Shown here: piece by piece, positions 35,163 through 43,981 of the stretch
How positions within the stretch are numbered: the first letter of the stretch is position 1
Layout: each line of letters starts with the position of its first letter
Assembly: GCF_022809715.1 (NCBI RefSeq)
Contig: NZ_CP094460.1
Location: forward strand, 744,001 to 808,000
DNA length: 64,000 nucleotides
Direction of reading: 5' to 3'
Source of the DNA: Burkholderia pyrrocinia
Lineage (GTDB): Bacteria; Pseudomonadota; Gammaproteobacteria; Burkholderiales; Burkholderiaceae
Translations under genes and position numbers: made by a program
Notes under the pieces: model-generated
What the model saw: only the letters and a program-made list of their open reading frames with translations
Database searches by the model: none
Told to the model about the DNA's origin: nothing

Positions 35163-36422
35163 TTAACGCATCGCCTTCACGTCGGCCGGCGTGACGCTCG
35201 CGGGCTGACCGCCCCACGTCGCGCGCAGGTAGTTCGCGAGCTGGGCGAGTTCGTCATCGCTCAGCGTGCGCGCGAAACCCGGCATCGGCTGCAGGTTTTC
35301 GAAGCCGGCAAATTTCTGCTCGTCGATGCCGTCGAGCATCGCGACCAGCAGGTTGCGCGGATCGCCCTGGCGCACCGTCGAGTTGCCGTTCATCGGCACT
35401 GCAACGTGCGGCTTGCCTTCGCCGTTGAAGCCGTGACAGCCCGCGCACACCGCGAGATACACCGAGCGGCCGGCCGCGAGCTGCGCGGCGTCGGCCGACA
35501 CCGGCTTCACCGGCTGCGGCGCGGGCGGCGTATCGCCGAGCAGGTACACGGACAGCGCGCGCAGATCATCCTTCGTCAGGTATTGCGTACTCAGGTGCAC
35601 GACCGGATACATCTCGCCGAACGCCGAGCCTTGCGGCGCGATGCCGACGCCGAAGAACGCCTGCAGGTCGGTACCCGTCCAGCCGCGCGCGGCGAGGCCG
35701 GCCGGCGTGATGTCCGGCGCGGCCACGCGGCCGAGCGCGGCGCCCGCGAACGGCTTCGCGCCGTCGAGCTGGCCCGTGAACGTGCGCGGCGTGTGGCATT
35801 CCGCGCAGTGGCCGAGCGCGCCCGCGAGATAACGGCCGCGCTGCCAGTCGGCGGATTGCCCGGCCGACGCGTCCGGCAGGCTGTCCTTCAGGAACAACAG
35901 ATCCCACACGGCCATGCCGAAGCGCAGGTTGTACGGGAACTTCAGCTCGTGCGCGCGGTTCTCCTGCGCGACCGGCCTGACCGTCATCAGGTACGCGTAC
36001 ATCGCGTCGGTATCGGCACGCGTGATCTGCCGGTACGACGTGTACGGCATCGACGGATACAGCCGCTTGGACGGCGCCTTGCCGTCGTGCAGCGCGGCGT
36101 AGAAGTCGTCCGCGCTCCAGCTGCCGATCCCGTGATCCTTGTCGGGCGTAATGTTCGAGCCATAGAACGTGCCGTACGGCGAATCGAGCTTCGCGCCGCC
36201 GGCGAACGGCGCGCCGTCCTTCGCGGTGTGGCACGCCGCGCAGTCGGCGGCCTTGACGAGATAACGGCCGCGCGCGACCGGGTCGGCACCGGGCGCGCCG
36301 GTAGCCGCGTTCGAGGCCGGCGCGTCATGGCCGCCGCAGGCGGCGAGCAGCAGCGCGCAGGCCGCCGCGAGCGCGGGCAGGCCCGCGGCCCGCGCGACAC
36401 GATGGGCGAATGTGCGTTTCAT
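35163..36422 (-). CDS. triheme cytochrome c subunit of a molybdenum dehydrogenase
   Basis: The protein has 419 residues. An N-terminal signal ends in the lipobox LLLAACGG, so it is probably lipid-anchored in the periplasm. Three c-type heme motifs are visible: CAACH near residue 61, CAECH near 206 and CAGCH near 328, each in its own domain with a distal Met candidate. The arrangement matches the membrane cytochrome subunits of periplasmic alcohol and aldehyde dehydrogenases, which pass electrons to ubiquinone or an oxidase. Its ATG overlaps the stop of the iron-sulfur subunit gene, so it is the third gene of a three-gene operon. Confidence 0.9.
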   Translation of the reverse strand: MKRTFAHRVARAAGLPALAAACALLLAACGGHDAPASNAATGAPGADPVARGRYLVKAADCAACHTAKDGAPFAGGAKLDSPYGTFYGSNITPDKDHGIGSWSADDFYAALHDGKAPSKRLYPSMPYTSYRQITRADTDAMYAYLMTVRPVAQENRAHELKFPYNLRFGMAVWDLLFLKDSLPDASAGQSADWQRGRYLAGALGHCAECHTPRTFTGQLDGAKPFAGAALGRVAAPDITPAGLAARGWTGTDLQAFFGVGIAPQGSAFGEMYPVVHLSTQYLTKDDLRALSVYLLGDTPPAPQPVKPVSADAAQLAAGRSVYLAVCAGCHGFNGEGKPHVAVPMNGNSTVRQGDPRNLLVAMLDGIDEQKFAGFENLQPMPGFARTLSDDELAQLANYLRATWGGQPASVTPADVKAMR

Positions 36423-37105
36423 GCGGCGTCCTTCACGAGTCCCGGCGTCGTCAGCACCACGTCCTTCACGGCTTCGTAGTAGCGGACGTAGCCCGTGCAG
36501 CGGCAGATGTGCGCGTCGAGCGCGTCGGTGATCGTGCGTTCGACGTCGGCCTTCGCGACCGGCTCGCGCTTCAGGCGCTCGATCAGCACGGTTGCCGCGT
36601 TGACGAAGCCCGGCGTGCAGTAGCCGCACTGGAAGCTGAAGTGCTCGAGGAACTTCTGCTGGATCGGCGACAGCTCGACCACTTCGCCCGCGTCGTTGCG
36701 CTTCGCGTGGCCTTCGATCGTGCGGATCGAGCGGCCGTGGAAGAAGTGCGCGCCGGTAATGCAGGTGCGCATTTCCTCGCTCGTGCCGTCCGGCTTGTCG
36801 ACGATCACGACGCATGCGTGGCAGATGCCCTGCCCGCAACCGAGCCGCGAACCGGTGAGGCCCGCGTACTCGTGCAGGAACTCGATCATCATCAGCCCTT
36901 CGGGCACCTGCATCGGGCCGACGGACTTGCCGTTGATGTTGACCGACAGCGGCTTCTGCTGGAACCGGACGAGCGGACGCTCGACGGCAGCCGGAGCTGC
37001 GGCCGGCGCGGATGCCGGCACGGCCGAAGCCGCGCTCGGCGCGGACGCGCCGGTCGCAGCCGCGCTGGCGCTCGCGGCCGAAGCCGCGGTTTGGGCGGTC
37101 GTCAT
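36419..37105 (-). CDS. [2Fe-2S] subunit of a xanthine-oxidase-family dehydrogenase
   Basis: The protein has 228 residues. The first 45 are an unusual Ala/Ser/Pro-rich extension (repeated SAAATGASAPSA-like text) that looks disordered. A plant-type ferredoxin domain holds the first cluster (GCGQGICHAC near residue 93, then RTCITG). The helical domain holds the second (CGYCTPGF near 161 and CRCTGY near 200). It carries electrons from the molybdenum site to the cytochrome subunit. Its own export signal is absent, so it probably travels with the Tat-signal-bearing large subunit. It overlaps both neighbours by four bases. Confidence 0.9.
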   Translation of the reverse strand: MTTAQTAASAASASAAATGASAPSAASAVPASAPAAAPAAVERPLVRFQQKPLSVNINGKSVGPMQVPEGLMMIEFLHEYAGLTGSRLGCGQGICHACVVIVDKPDGTSEEMRTCITGAHFFHGRSIRTIEGHAKRNDAGEVVELSPIQQKFLEHFSFQCGYCTPGFVNAATVLIERLKREPVAKADVERTITDALDAHICRCTGYVRYYEAVKDVVLTTPGLVKDAA

Positions 37106-39981
37106 GCGAGCACCTCCTGAATCTTTTGCGGGGTCACCGGCAGGTCGGTGAAACGATGGCCGATCGCGTGCGCGATGCCGTTCACGATCGCGCCGACGAC
37201 GGGGATCATCACCACTTCGGCGACGCCCTTCGGCGGATCGGTCTCGGACAGCGGCGGCAGGATGTCGCCCGTCTGCGACCACACGGCGACGTCGGATGCG
37301 CGCGGCAACGGGTAGCGGTTGAAGTTCCACGTGCCGTTGCCGGGGCCGTCCTCATAGAGCGGCAGGTATTCATGCAGCGCATGGCCGATGCCCATCGCGA
37401 GGCCGCCCTGCAACTGGCCCGACACGAGCTGCGGCGAAATCTGGTTGCCGCATTCCATGATCGAGTGGTGCGTGAGCAGTTCGACCTTGCCGGTCGCTTC
37501 GTGCACGGCCAGCTCGACGAGCGTGCCGACGGCCGTGTAGTACGTGACGGCCGCGTTGTTGCGGCTCGTCGGCGGGATGAACACGCGCTTGCGGTCCAGC
37601 ACGCGGTAGCCGTTCGCGGTCGGCGGCAGCGTGCCGCGCATCGCGGTCGCGCCGGCCGGCGCGGCGGTGCCCGGCACCGGGCCGCTGCCTTCGCCCGTCT
37701 TCGGCGCACCGACGCGCAGCGACAGCCCGTCGATCGGCAAACGTTCGACCGTGCCGCCCACTTCGAACTCGGCGTCGGTCCATTGCCAGCGGTTGAACAC
37801 GTGCACGACGGCGCCGGTCGGCAGGCCGAGCGCATGCGCCTGCTTCGCGAGCTGTTCGAACGTCAGCGGCTCGAGGCCGTCGGCGGTCAGCTTGCCGTCG
37901 ACCCAGCGCGCGTCCTCGATGCGGATCGTGTACGGCGCGGCCTGGCCGCCGCCGAGGCCGCGCGTCCAGATCGACATCGCGGCCGGCCACAGCCCGTAGC
38001 GGAACACCGCGCGCGCGGCTTCGCGCGTGCTGTGCGTGAAGTAGTACGCCGAATTCGTCGCGCTCGACGGCGACGCGTAGTTCGGCGACCAGCGCGGGTT
38101 CGCGCTCAGCCGATCCTGATCGGCCTGCGACATGATGTACGGATCGCCGCTCGTCTCGACCGGCAGGTCCGGCCACTCGGTCACTGCAACGCGCACGTCG
38201 GTCGCCGGACGGCCGAGCCATTTCGCGACCGCGACGGCCTGCGACGTCGACATGCCCGTGCCGATCTCGGCAGCCGTGTGCTGCAGCGACACTTTGCCGT
38301 GCTCGTCGAACTCGACCTTCGCGAACGATGCTTCCGCGCCCGTGCCGAAATCCTTCTGCACGCACGCGAAGCCGACGCCGTAGCGCTTGCCCGGGTTCGC
38401 GGCCTCGAATTCCGCCTTGCGCGCGGCGCGGCGCGTCCACAGCGGATGCTGCTTCGCGCGCTCCAGCACTTCGTCGACGCGCAGCGCGCCGGCCGGAATC
38501 GCACCCTGCGTGTTCTTCATCCCCGAACGCAGCGCGTTGCGCAGCCGGAAATCGATCGGGTCGAGGTTCAGTTGCGCGGCGATCTCGTCGACCGCCATCT
38601 CGGTCGCGGCCATGCTCTGCAGCGTGCCGTAGCCGCGCGCGGAACCGGCGTCGATCGCGCGCGACGCGATCGCCACGGCCGCGAGGTCGCTCTTCGGGAA
38701 GTAGTAGATCGATTGCGCGGCCGTCGCGCCGACCATCGCCACCGACGGCGAGAAGTTCGAGCGCCCGCCGCCGTTCGCCTCGAAGTCGCCCTTGAACGAC
38801 TGCAGCAGGCCGGTGTTGCGGTCGACCGCGATCCGGTAGTGCATCCTGAACGCGTGACGCTTCAGCGACGTCTGGAACTGCTCGTAGCGATCGTTCGCGA
38901 AACGCACCGGGCGGCCGTCCGCGTACAGCGCGCAGACGAGCCCGTAGAACGGCACGTTGAAGTGATCCTTCGAACCGTAGCCGACCGTGTAGCACGGATG
39001 CACGAACAGCTTCTTCACCGGGAAGCGGGTTTTCGCGACCATCGCGGCCGCGCTCTCGGCCACTTCGAGCGGCGACTGCGTCGGCACGACGAGGTGCAGC
39101 GACTGCGTCGCGGCGTCGTACCAGCAGTTCGCGTTGTCGGGTTCGAGCGCGGCCGTATCGACCGACTGCGTGTTGTACTCGCGATCGAACACGAGCCAGT
39201 CGGCCGTCGGATGGTCGAGCTCGGCGGCGATCTGCGCGGCGAGGAACATGCCCTGCTCGTCGAGCTTGCCGTGCTCCTTGCCGTCCGGCCATACCGGCAG
39301 GTGCTTGCGCATCATGCTCGGGAAGATCGGCGCATCCTTCAGGCTCGAATAGACGTCGTCGTCGTAGGCTGTCTTGCCGCCCACGCGCACATACCGGAAG
39401 GTGCCCCACGGATCGCGCTCGAGCGGGCCCGTGACCGCGCCGTAGCGGATCACGTCGTCGCGGAACTTGAGCGCGTTCTTCGCGAAGCGGAAGCGCGCGA
39501 AGTCGTGATAGATGAGGATCGCGACCGCATGGCCGAGATACGCGGGCGTCTTGCCGGCCGGCAACAGCATGTCGTCGCCGTAGAACGCCGGGAACGCAAC
39601 GCCGTCGCGCGCCAGATCGTCGGCCGTGACCACGCGGTCCGGTTTCAGGTCGTCGCCGAGCAGCGACAGGTCGAAGCCTTCGTAGGTGCGGTCGGCCTGC
39701 GTGACACGCAGGATCAGCGCATGCGACTGCTGCTGCGGCCAGTGCGGCATGTCGGCCGCGCGGACGTCGCGGGCGAACACTTTCGAGCCCGTGACCTTCG
39801 CGATGCCGTCGATGCGGAATTGGGGGATGCCGGTGACGCTATCCCATTTGACGGGGGTGAGGAGTTTTTCTTCGAAGAGCGCCGCGAATGCGCGGCTGCC
39901 CAGCGGCGCGACATACACTGCGACGCCCGCCAGCACGCTGGCTTTCAGAAAACCCCGCCGTGACAGGCCGTGGTTTTTCAT
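37102..39981 (-). CDS. Tat-exported molybdopterin-binding dehydrogenase large subunit
   Basis: The protein of 959 residues starts MKNHGLSRRGFLKASVLAGV, a clear twin-arginine signal, with AGGAGG upstream. It belongs to the IorB/aldehyde-dehydrogenase branch of the xanthine oxidase family. Visible blocks are GYGSKDHFNVPFYG, the SARGYGTLQSMAATEMAVDE cofactor loop, AAEIGTGMSTSQAVAVAKWL and the late GGLAMGIGHALHEYLPL and PPKGVAEV, where the Glu is the usual catalytic base. With the iron-sulfur and triheme subunits it forms a periplasmic hydroxylase or aldehyde dehydrogenase feeding the respiratory chain. Substrate cannot be read from sequence: aldehydes or N-heterocycles such as isoquinoline are the family choices. 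It is the first gene of the operon. Confidence 0.9.
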   Translation of the reverse strand: MKNHGLSRRGFLKASVLAGVAVYVAPLGSRAFAALFEEKLLTPVKWDSVTGIPQFRIDGIAKVTGSKVFARDVRAADMPHWPQQQSHALILRVTQADRTYEGFDLSLLGDDLKPDRVVTADDLARDGVAFPAFYGDDMLLPAGKTPAYLGHAVAILIYHDFARFRFAKNALKFRDDVIRYGAVTGPLERDPWGTFRYVRVGGKTAYDDDVYSSLKDAPIFPSMMRKHLPVWPDGKEHGKLDEQGMFLAAQIAAELDHPTADWLVFDREYNTQSVDTAALEPDNANCWYDAATQSLHLVVPTQSPLEVAESAAAMVAKTRFPVKKLFVHPCYTVGYGSKDHFNVPFYGLVCALYADGRPVRFANDRYEQFQTSLKRHAFRMHYRIAVDRNTGLLQSFKGDFEANGGGRSNFSPSVAMVGATAAQSIYYFPKSDLAAVAIASRAIDAGSARGYGTLQSMAATEMAVDEIAAQLNLDPIDFRLRNALRSGMKNTQGAIPAGALRVDEVLERAKQHPLWTRRAARKAEFEAANPGKRYGVGFACVQKDFGTGAEASFAKVEFDEHGKVSLQHTAAEIGTGMSTSQAVAVAKWLGRPATDVRVAVTEWPDLPVETSGDPYIMSQADQDRLSANPRWSPNYASPSSATNSAYYFTHSTREAARAVFRYGLWPAAMSIWTRGLGGGQAAPYTIRIEDARWVDGKLTADGLEPLTFEQLAKQAHALGLPTGAVVHVFNRWQWTDAEFEVGGTVERLPIDGLSLRVGAPKTGEGSGPVPGTAAPAGATAMRGTLPPTANGYRVLDRKRVFIPPTSRNNAAVTYYTAVGTLVELAVHEATGKVELLTHHSIMECGNQISPQLVSGQLQGGLAMGIGHALHEYLPLYEDGPGNGTWNFNRYPLPRASDVAVWSQTGDILPPLSETDPPKGVAEVVMIPVVGAIVNGIAHAIGHRFTDLPVTPQKIQEVLA

Positions 39982-40492
39982 GTGGGGGGAACCTCCTGAT
40001 GCGGCTCGATCGGCGATCGGGTGTCGCGGCGTTCGGAGCGGCGCGCATTCTGGCATTGTTTTTGATATATCGCCTATAGTATTTCCCGCATGAAATACTT
40101 ATTGGATTTCTTATAACGGGATTCGGCCGAGGTGCGGCGCGTGGTCGCGGGGTGCGTTTGCATGCCGCGCATCGGCTTCGGCCAGCATCGATACCGGCCG
40201 GCAGGCAAGCTCGCCACGCATCGCGGCCGGTCTCCGGCCGACCGCCGGATATCGTTTCGTCGGCAACGATGCCGCCTCCGTGCCGTCGAATGCGCAGGGC
40301 TTTCGCACGCGTGGCTTGCGACTGGCCGCCGCCGCGGTGTCCGGTGCCGGCGATGTGCTCCTGCCATGCGCCAGGACGCTCCGCGCCGCGCATGTTTCAT
40401 GGTAATGTCGCGCGTATCCGGCTTGCCGGTGCCTCCGCCACGTGCCGTGCGGGCGCCGCCAGCCATCGCGACTCGTGTCGAGGTCAAAAACC
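39982..40492. other. divergent intergenic region between the molybdenum operon and the diguanylate cyclase
   Basis: About 510 bases without a supported gene. An AT-rich block at 40060-40120 holds the palindrome noted separately and probably the operon promoter on the minus strand. The rest is GC-rich with short, unsupported frames. Confidence 0.45.
40080..40097. promoter_or_regulatory. palindrome TATTTC-N6-GAAATA upstream of the molybdenum operon
   Basis: TATTTC-CCGCAT-GAAATA, extended by one more matching base on each side (AGTATTTC and GAAATACT), lies about 100 bases before the large-subunit start. The same arms and spacing occur twice upstream of the hydrolase-MarR operon at 54306 and 54336. 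A MarR- or TetR-type repressor is the likely ligand. Confidence 0.5.
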
Positions 40493-42043
40493 ATGGCAGT
40501 CAGGGCATCCATCCTGAACTCCGTTCTCGCCACACCCTCCTCCGGCAACCACCATGTCACGGCGGCGTTGCGCCCGTCGATGCTGGTCACGCTGTTCGAA
40601 GATATTCGCCCGATGGCGATGTCCGGGCTCGCGAGCGGCTTCGTCGCGGTCGTCGCGCTGATCCGGCTGCAGCAGCTCTGGTGCCTCGCGTGGCTGATCA
40701 TCGACGTCGGCCTGCTCGCCGCCCGGCTCGCGATCGCGCGTGCCTACACGGTGCGCCGCGACGCCGGCGACGATCGTGCCGAATACTGGGCGAGGCGCTA
40801 TGCGCCCGTGTCGCTCGCCGCATGCTTCGTGCTCGGCCTCGGCGTGATGGGTTGCGTGGACGCCGTCGACGTCGAGCTCGGCACGTTGTCGGTGATGGTC
40901 GCGGGCGGCGTGTTCGGCGGGATCGCATCGCGCAATTCGGCGCTGCCGCGGCTCGCGATGACACAGGTCACGCTCGGCGTGCTGCCGATCGCCCTCGGCG
41001 CGATGCTGGCGGACCGGCCGGGCGCGTGGCTGCTGCTGCCGCCGCTCGCGATCTATCTCGCGGCCATGCGCACGGTCGTCCAGCGCCATTACCGCGTGCT
41101 CGTCGCGCTGATCGCCGCGCGCCAGCGCAACGCCGAACTCGTCGCGCACTTCGACGCCGCACTCACCTATATGCCGCACGGCCTGTGCATGATCGACAGC
41201 GAGACCCGCGTGATCGTCGCGAACCGCCGCACCGCGCAGCTGTTCGGCTCGCCGCGCGAGATCATGCTCGATACGCCGCTGGCCGACGTCGTCGCGGCGC
41301 TCGGCACGAACGCCATGTGCGATCCCGGCGGCGCCGGTCTCGCCGCGCAGTGCGACGTCTGGCTGACCCGCGACGAACCGGAGCCGTTCGACATCGCGCT
41401 CGCCGACGGCCGCCAGCTCGAACTGACGCGCCACCGCGTGCCGGACGGCAACGCAGTAGTCATCGTCGAGGACGTCACCACGCGCCGCCAGACCGAGCAG
41501 CACATCCGGCATCTCGCGCGGCACGACGCGTTGACGGGTTTGCCGAACCGCCACGAACTGCATGCCCAGCTCAAGCGGATGCTTTCGCACCGGCCGCACA
41601 TGCCGGGCCCGTCGCTCGCCGTCATGTATCTCGACCTCGACGGCTTCAAGGCGATCAACGACCGCTTCGGCCATCAGGCCGGCGACGAGGTGCTGACGCA
41701 GGTCGCCGAGCGGCTCGGCAAGACCCTGCCGCCCGGCGAGCTTGCGGCGCGCATCGGCGGCGACGAATTCGTCGTCGCGATCGACGACACGACGATGCAC
41801 GCGTGCTCGCTCCTCGCCGCGCGCATCATCCGGCAGATCTCAGCACCGTATACGCTGTCGATCGGCAAGATAGTCAGCCTCGGGATCAGCATCGGCATCG
41901 CGCTCGACGACGGGCACGGCTCCCCCGACGAACTGATCCGCCAGGCCGACAGCGCGCTGTACGACGCGAAATCGGCCGGCAAGGGCATCTACCGCTTCTA
42001 TTCGAACGGCAGCCGCCGCGTGGCGCCGGCCACCGCGAGCTGA
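40493..42043 (+). CDS. membrane diguanylate cyclase with PAS domain (GGDEF)
   Basis: The protein has 516 residues from MAVRASILNSVLATPSSG, with GAGG upstream. Five or six membrane segments occupy about residues 40-215. A PAS-like domain follows (AALTYMPHGLCMIDSETRV, about 235-345), then a GGDEF domain (350-505) with DALTGLPNR, MYLDLDGFKAINDRFGHQAG and RIGGDEF at about 420-426. The active-site loop is intact, so it should join two GTP into cyclic di-GMP. The usual RxxD inhibitory site just before the loop is missing (PGELAA stands there), so product inhibition may be weak. No EAL domain is attached. The signal sensed is unknown. Confidence 0.9.
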   Translation: MAVRASILNSVLATPSSGNHHVTAALRPSMLVTLFEDIRPMAMSGLASGFVAVVALIRLQQLWCLAWLIIDVGLLAARLAIARAYTVRRDAGDDRAEYWARRYAPVSLAACFVLGLGVMGCVDAVDVELGTLSVMVAGGVFGGIASRNSALPRLAMTQVTLGVLPIALGAMLADRPGAWLLLPPLAIYLAAMRTVVQRHYRVLVALIAARQRNAELVAHFDAALTYMPHGLCMIDSETRVIVANRRTAQLFGSPREIMLDTPLADVVAALGTNAMCDPGGAGLAAQCDVWLTRDEPEPFDIALADGRQLELTRHRVPDGNAVVIVEDVTTRRQTEQHIRHLARHDALTGLPNRHELHAQLKRMLSHRPHMPGPSLAVMYLDLDGFKAINDRFGHQAGDEVLTQVAERLGKTLPPGELAARIGGDEFVVAIDDTTMHACSLLAARIIRQISAPYTLSIGKIVSLGISIGIALDDGHGSPDELIRQADSALYDAKSAGKGIYRFYSNGSRRVAPATAS

Positions 42044-42300
42044 CCTGACGGCACGCGCGGCCCGTTCATCGTCGTTTCCGCTACCGGCCGCATCCTCCCG
42101 GCGATTCAATCTCGAAACACTTTGCGTGGTCGCACGTCGCGCCGCGCGCTCGCGTGTCACGTGACGTGTTCCGTAACATCGCCGCTCGCCACCCGTTACG
42201 TTGACCGCAGAAGCCTGCACGATCGATGCAGCGGACGCCATTTCGTGGTTGGCATTCTTATTGCTCCTTGATGGGGAAAGAACATTTCAGGGAGCCCAAC

Positions 42301-42573
42301 ATGAATACCGTCGAAGTCCTCGCCAGAACCGAAACGATCGACGAACAAACCGTGATCGACGGCGCGTCCCTGATCCGGCGGCTCGTTTTCGAGCGCCGCC
42401 CGCCCGCCCGTGAAGCCGCGTGCGTCGACAATCCGCCGCTGACGCTGTACGGCGCGTTTCGCCAGGGCGTCACCGATTACGGCGCGCGGCGCGCGAATCC
42501 GTATCGCGCCGGCAGCCGTTTCTGGGCATTGTGGGAAGAAGGACGTCTCGAAGCTGAAACATCGAGCCGCTGA
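42301..42573 (+). CDS. small protein (90 aa), possibly ribosome-modulation-factor-like
   Basis: GGGAG lies eight bases before the ATG, and the protein begins MNTVEVLARTETIDEQTV. The C-terminal half, YGAFRQGVTDYGARRANPYR followed by AGSRFWALWEEGR, has the pattern of Rmf/CrpP-type proteins: a helix with Gly, an Asn-Pro-Tyr turn, then a Trp-rich helix. Rmf binds and dimerises idle ribosomes in stationary phase. The match is a pattern impression, and the N-terminal 40 residues are not part of Rmf. About 260 bases on each side hold no supported gene. Confidence 0.55.
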   Translation: MNTVEVLARTETIDEQTVIDGASLIRRLVFERRPPAREAACVDNPPLTLYGAFRQGVTDYGARRANPYRAGSRFWALWEEGRLEAETSSR

Positions 42574-42838
42574 GCCGGCCGCGCGCGCCGGCCCTGCTGC
42601 GGCAAGGGGTCGGCGCGAAATTTGACGCACGAATGCGGCCGGGCCACGCGGCCGCATGCGTTCACCGATGCAACATCGCGCGCGGTTTCGCGTATCGGCA
42701 GGCCGGCTCGCCCATGCGCATCCATGCGCATCCGCTCGCATGCCGGTTGACGGCAGTCGGCGTTGTGCGCTCCCCGCGCGCCGCGTGGCGGTCGTTTCCC
42801 GATAAGATGGCAGATTCCGTTCATCGAACGATGCCGCC

Positions 42839-43873
42839 ATGACCGCCCCTTCCTCACAGCGAAACCCCATCCACTGCGAAATCGATCTCGATGCGCAAGG
42901 CAAGCACGCGGGCTACCTGCGGCTGCCGCATTCCGTGCACCGCTCGGCGTACGGCTGGCTGCCGATCCCGATCGCGTCGATCCGCAACGGCGACGGCCCG
43001 GTCGCGCTCGTGATGGCCGGCAACCACGGCGACGAATACGAAGGCCAGATCATCGTGTCGCAGCTGATGCGCGAGATCGAACCCGAGATGGTCAGCGGGC
43101 AGCTGATCCTGCTGCCGATGGCGAATTTCCCCGCGGCAGACGCGGGCCTGCGCGTGTCGCCGCTCGACGAAGGCAACCTGAACCGCAGTTTCCCCGGCGA
43201 TCCGACCGGCACGCCGACGCAGATGATCGCCCACTACATCGAGCACGCGCTGCTGTCGCGTGCGCAGTATCTGGTCGACCTGCATTCGGGCGGCAGTTCG
43301 CTGCTGTACCAGGGCGGCAACATGCTCGCGATCGATCCGCTCGACGCGGACGAAGCCGCGAAGCTCAACGGGCTGCTGGTCGCGTTCGGCTTGCCGAATG
43401 CACTGCTGCACGCGCCGAACCCCGTGCATTCGGCATCGGCCGCGCGCCGCCAAGGCGCGATCTCGATCGTGACCGAACTGGGCGGCGCGGGCATGGCCGA
43501 TCCGTCGCTGATCCGGCTCGGCCGCCACGGGCTGCTGCACTACCTCGGTTATATCGGCCTGCTGCGCGGCGCGCTCGTGCCCGACGCGCCGCCGACCGTC
43601 ACGCGCTTCTTGCGCGTCGACGGCGACCGCCACTTCGTCTATGCATACGAGCGCGGGCTGTACGAGCCGCTCGTCGAACTCGGCGACCAGGTGAAGGCAG
43701 GGCAGCCGGCCGCGTGGGTGCATTTCCCCGATACGCCGCTGCGCGAACCGATGCTGCACCGGTTCAACGGCGACGGCGAAGTGGTGTGCAAGCGCGTGCC
43801 CGCGCAGGTGCGGCGCGGCGATTGCCTGTTTCAACTGGCGGAGTTGTCGGCTGCGCCGAGCGTTGGCCATTAG
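42839..43873 (+). CDS. succinylglutamate desuccinylase/aspartoacylase-family deacylase
   Basis: The protein of 344 residues is a zinc carboxypeptidase-fold deacylase. Zinc ligands are His and Glu in AGNHGDEYEG near residue 61 and His in DLHSGGSS near 148. LDEGNLNRSFPGD is the substrate Asn-Arg motif, and the Glu in TELGGAG is the usual catalytic base. A C-terminal barrel-like domain closes it. The residues around GNLNRSFPG resemble DoeB, which removes acetyl from N2-acetyl-diaminobutyrate in ectoine breakdown, but no ectoine genes are near, so I give no symbol. The ribosome site is weak. Confidence 0.85.
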   Translation: MTAPSSQRNPIHCEIDLDAQGKHAGYLRLPHSVHRSAYGWLPIPIASIRNGDGPVALVMAGNHGDEYEGQIIVSQLMREIEPEMVSGQLILLPMANFPAADAGLRVSPLDEGNLNRSFPGDPTGTPTQMIAHYIEHALLSRAQYLVDLHSGGSSLLYQGGNMLAIDPLDADEAAKLNGLLVAFGLPNALLHAPNPVHSASAARRQGAISIVTELGGAGMADPSLIRLGRHGLLHYLGYIGLLRGALVPDAPPTVTRFLRVDGDRHFVYAYERGLYEPLVELGDQVKAGQPAAWVHFPDTPLREPMLHRFNGDGEVVCKRVPAQVRRGDCLFQLAELSAAPSVGH

Positions 43874-43948
43874 GCCAGTTCCGGATTCATCCCCTTTCCG
43901 TGCAGTCTGTCATTCATGGCGGACGGCACACGTGCGTCATTAACCAAC

Positions 43949-43976
43949 TTGACAAATTAACCCTTTTGGTTATGAT
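43949..43976 (+). promoter_or_regulatory. promoter of mqsRA overlapped by a MqsA-type operator
   Basis: A perfect -35 TTGACA (43949-43954) is 16 bases from TATGAT (43971-43976). The palindrome TAACC-N5-GGTTA (43958-43972) lies in the spacer and touches the -10. It resembles the TAACCT/AGGTTA operators bound by E. coli MqsA. Transcription should begin at about 43982-43983, on or next to the mqsR ATG, suggesting a leaderless message. Confidence 0.7.
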
Positions 43977-43981
43977 CGCAA

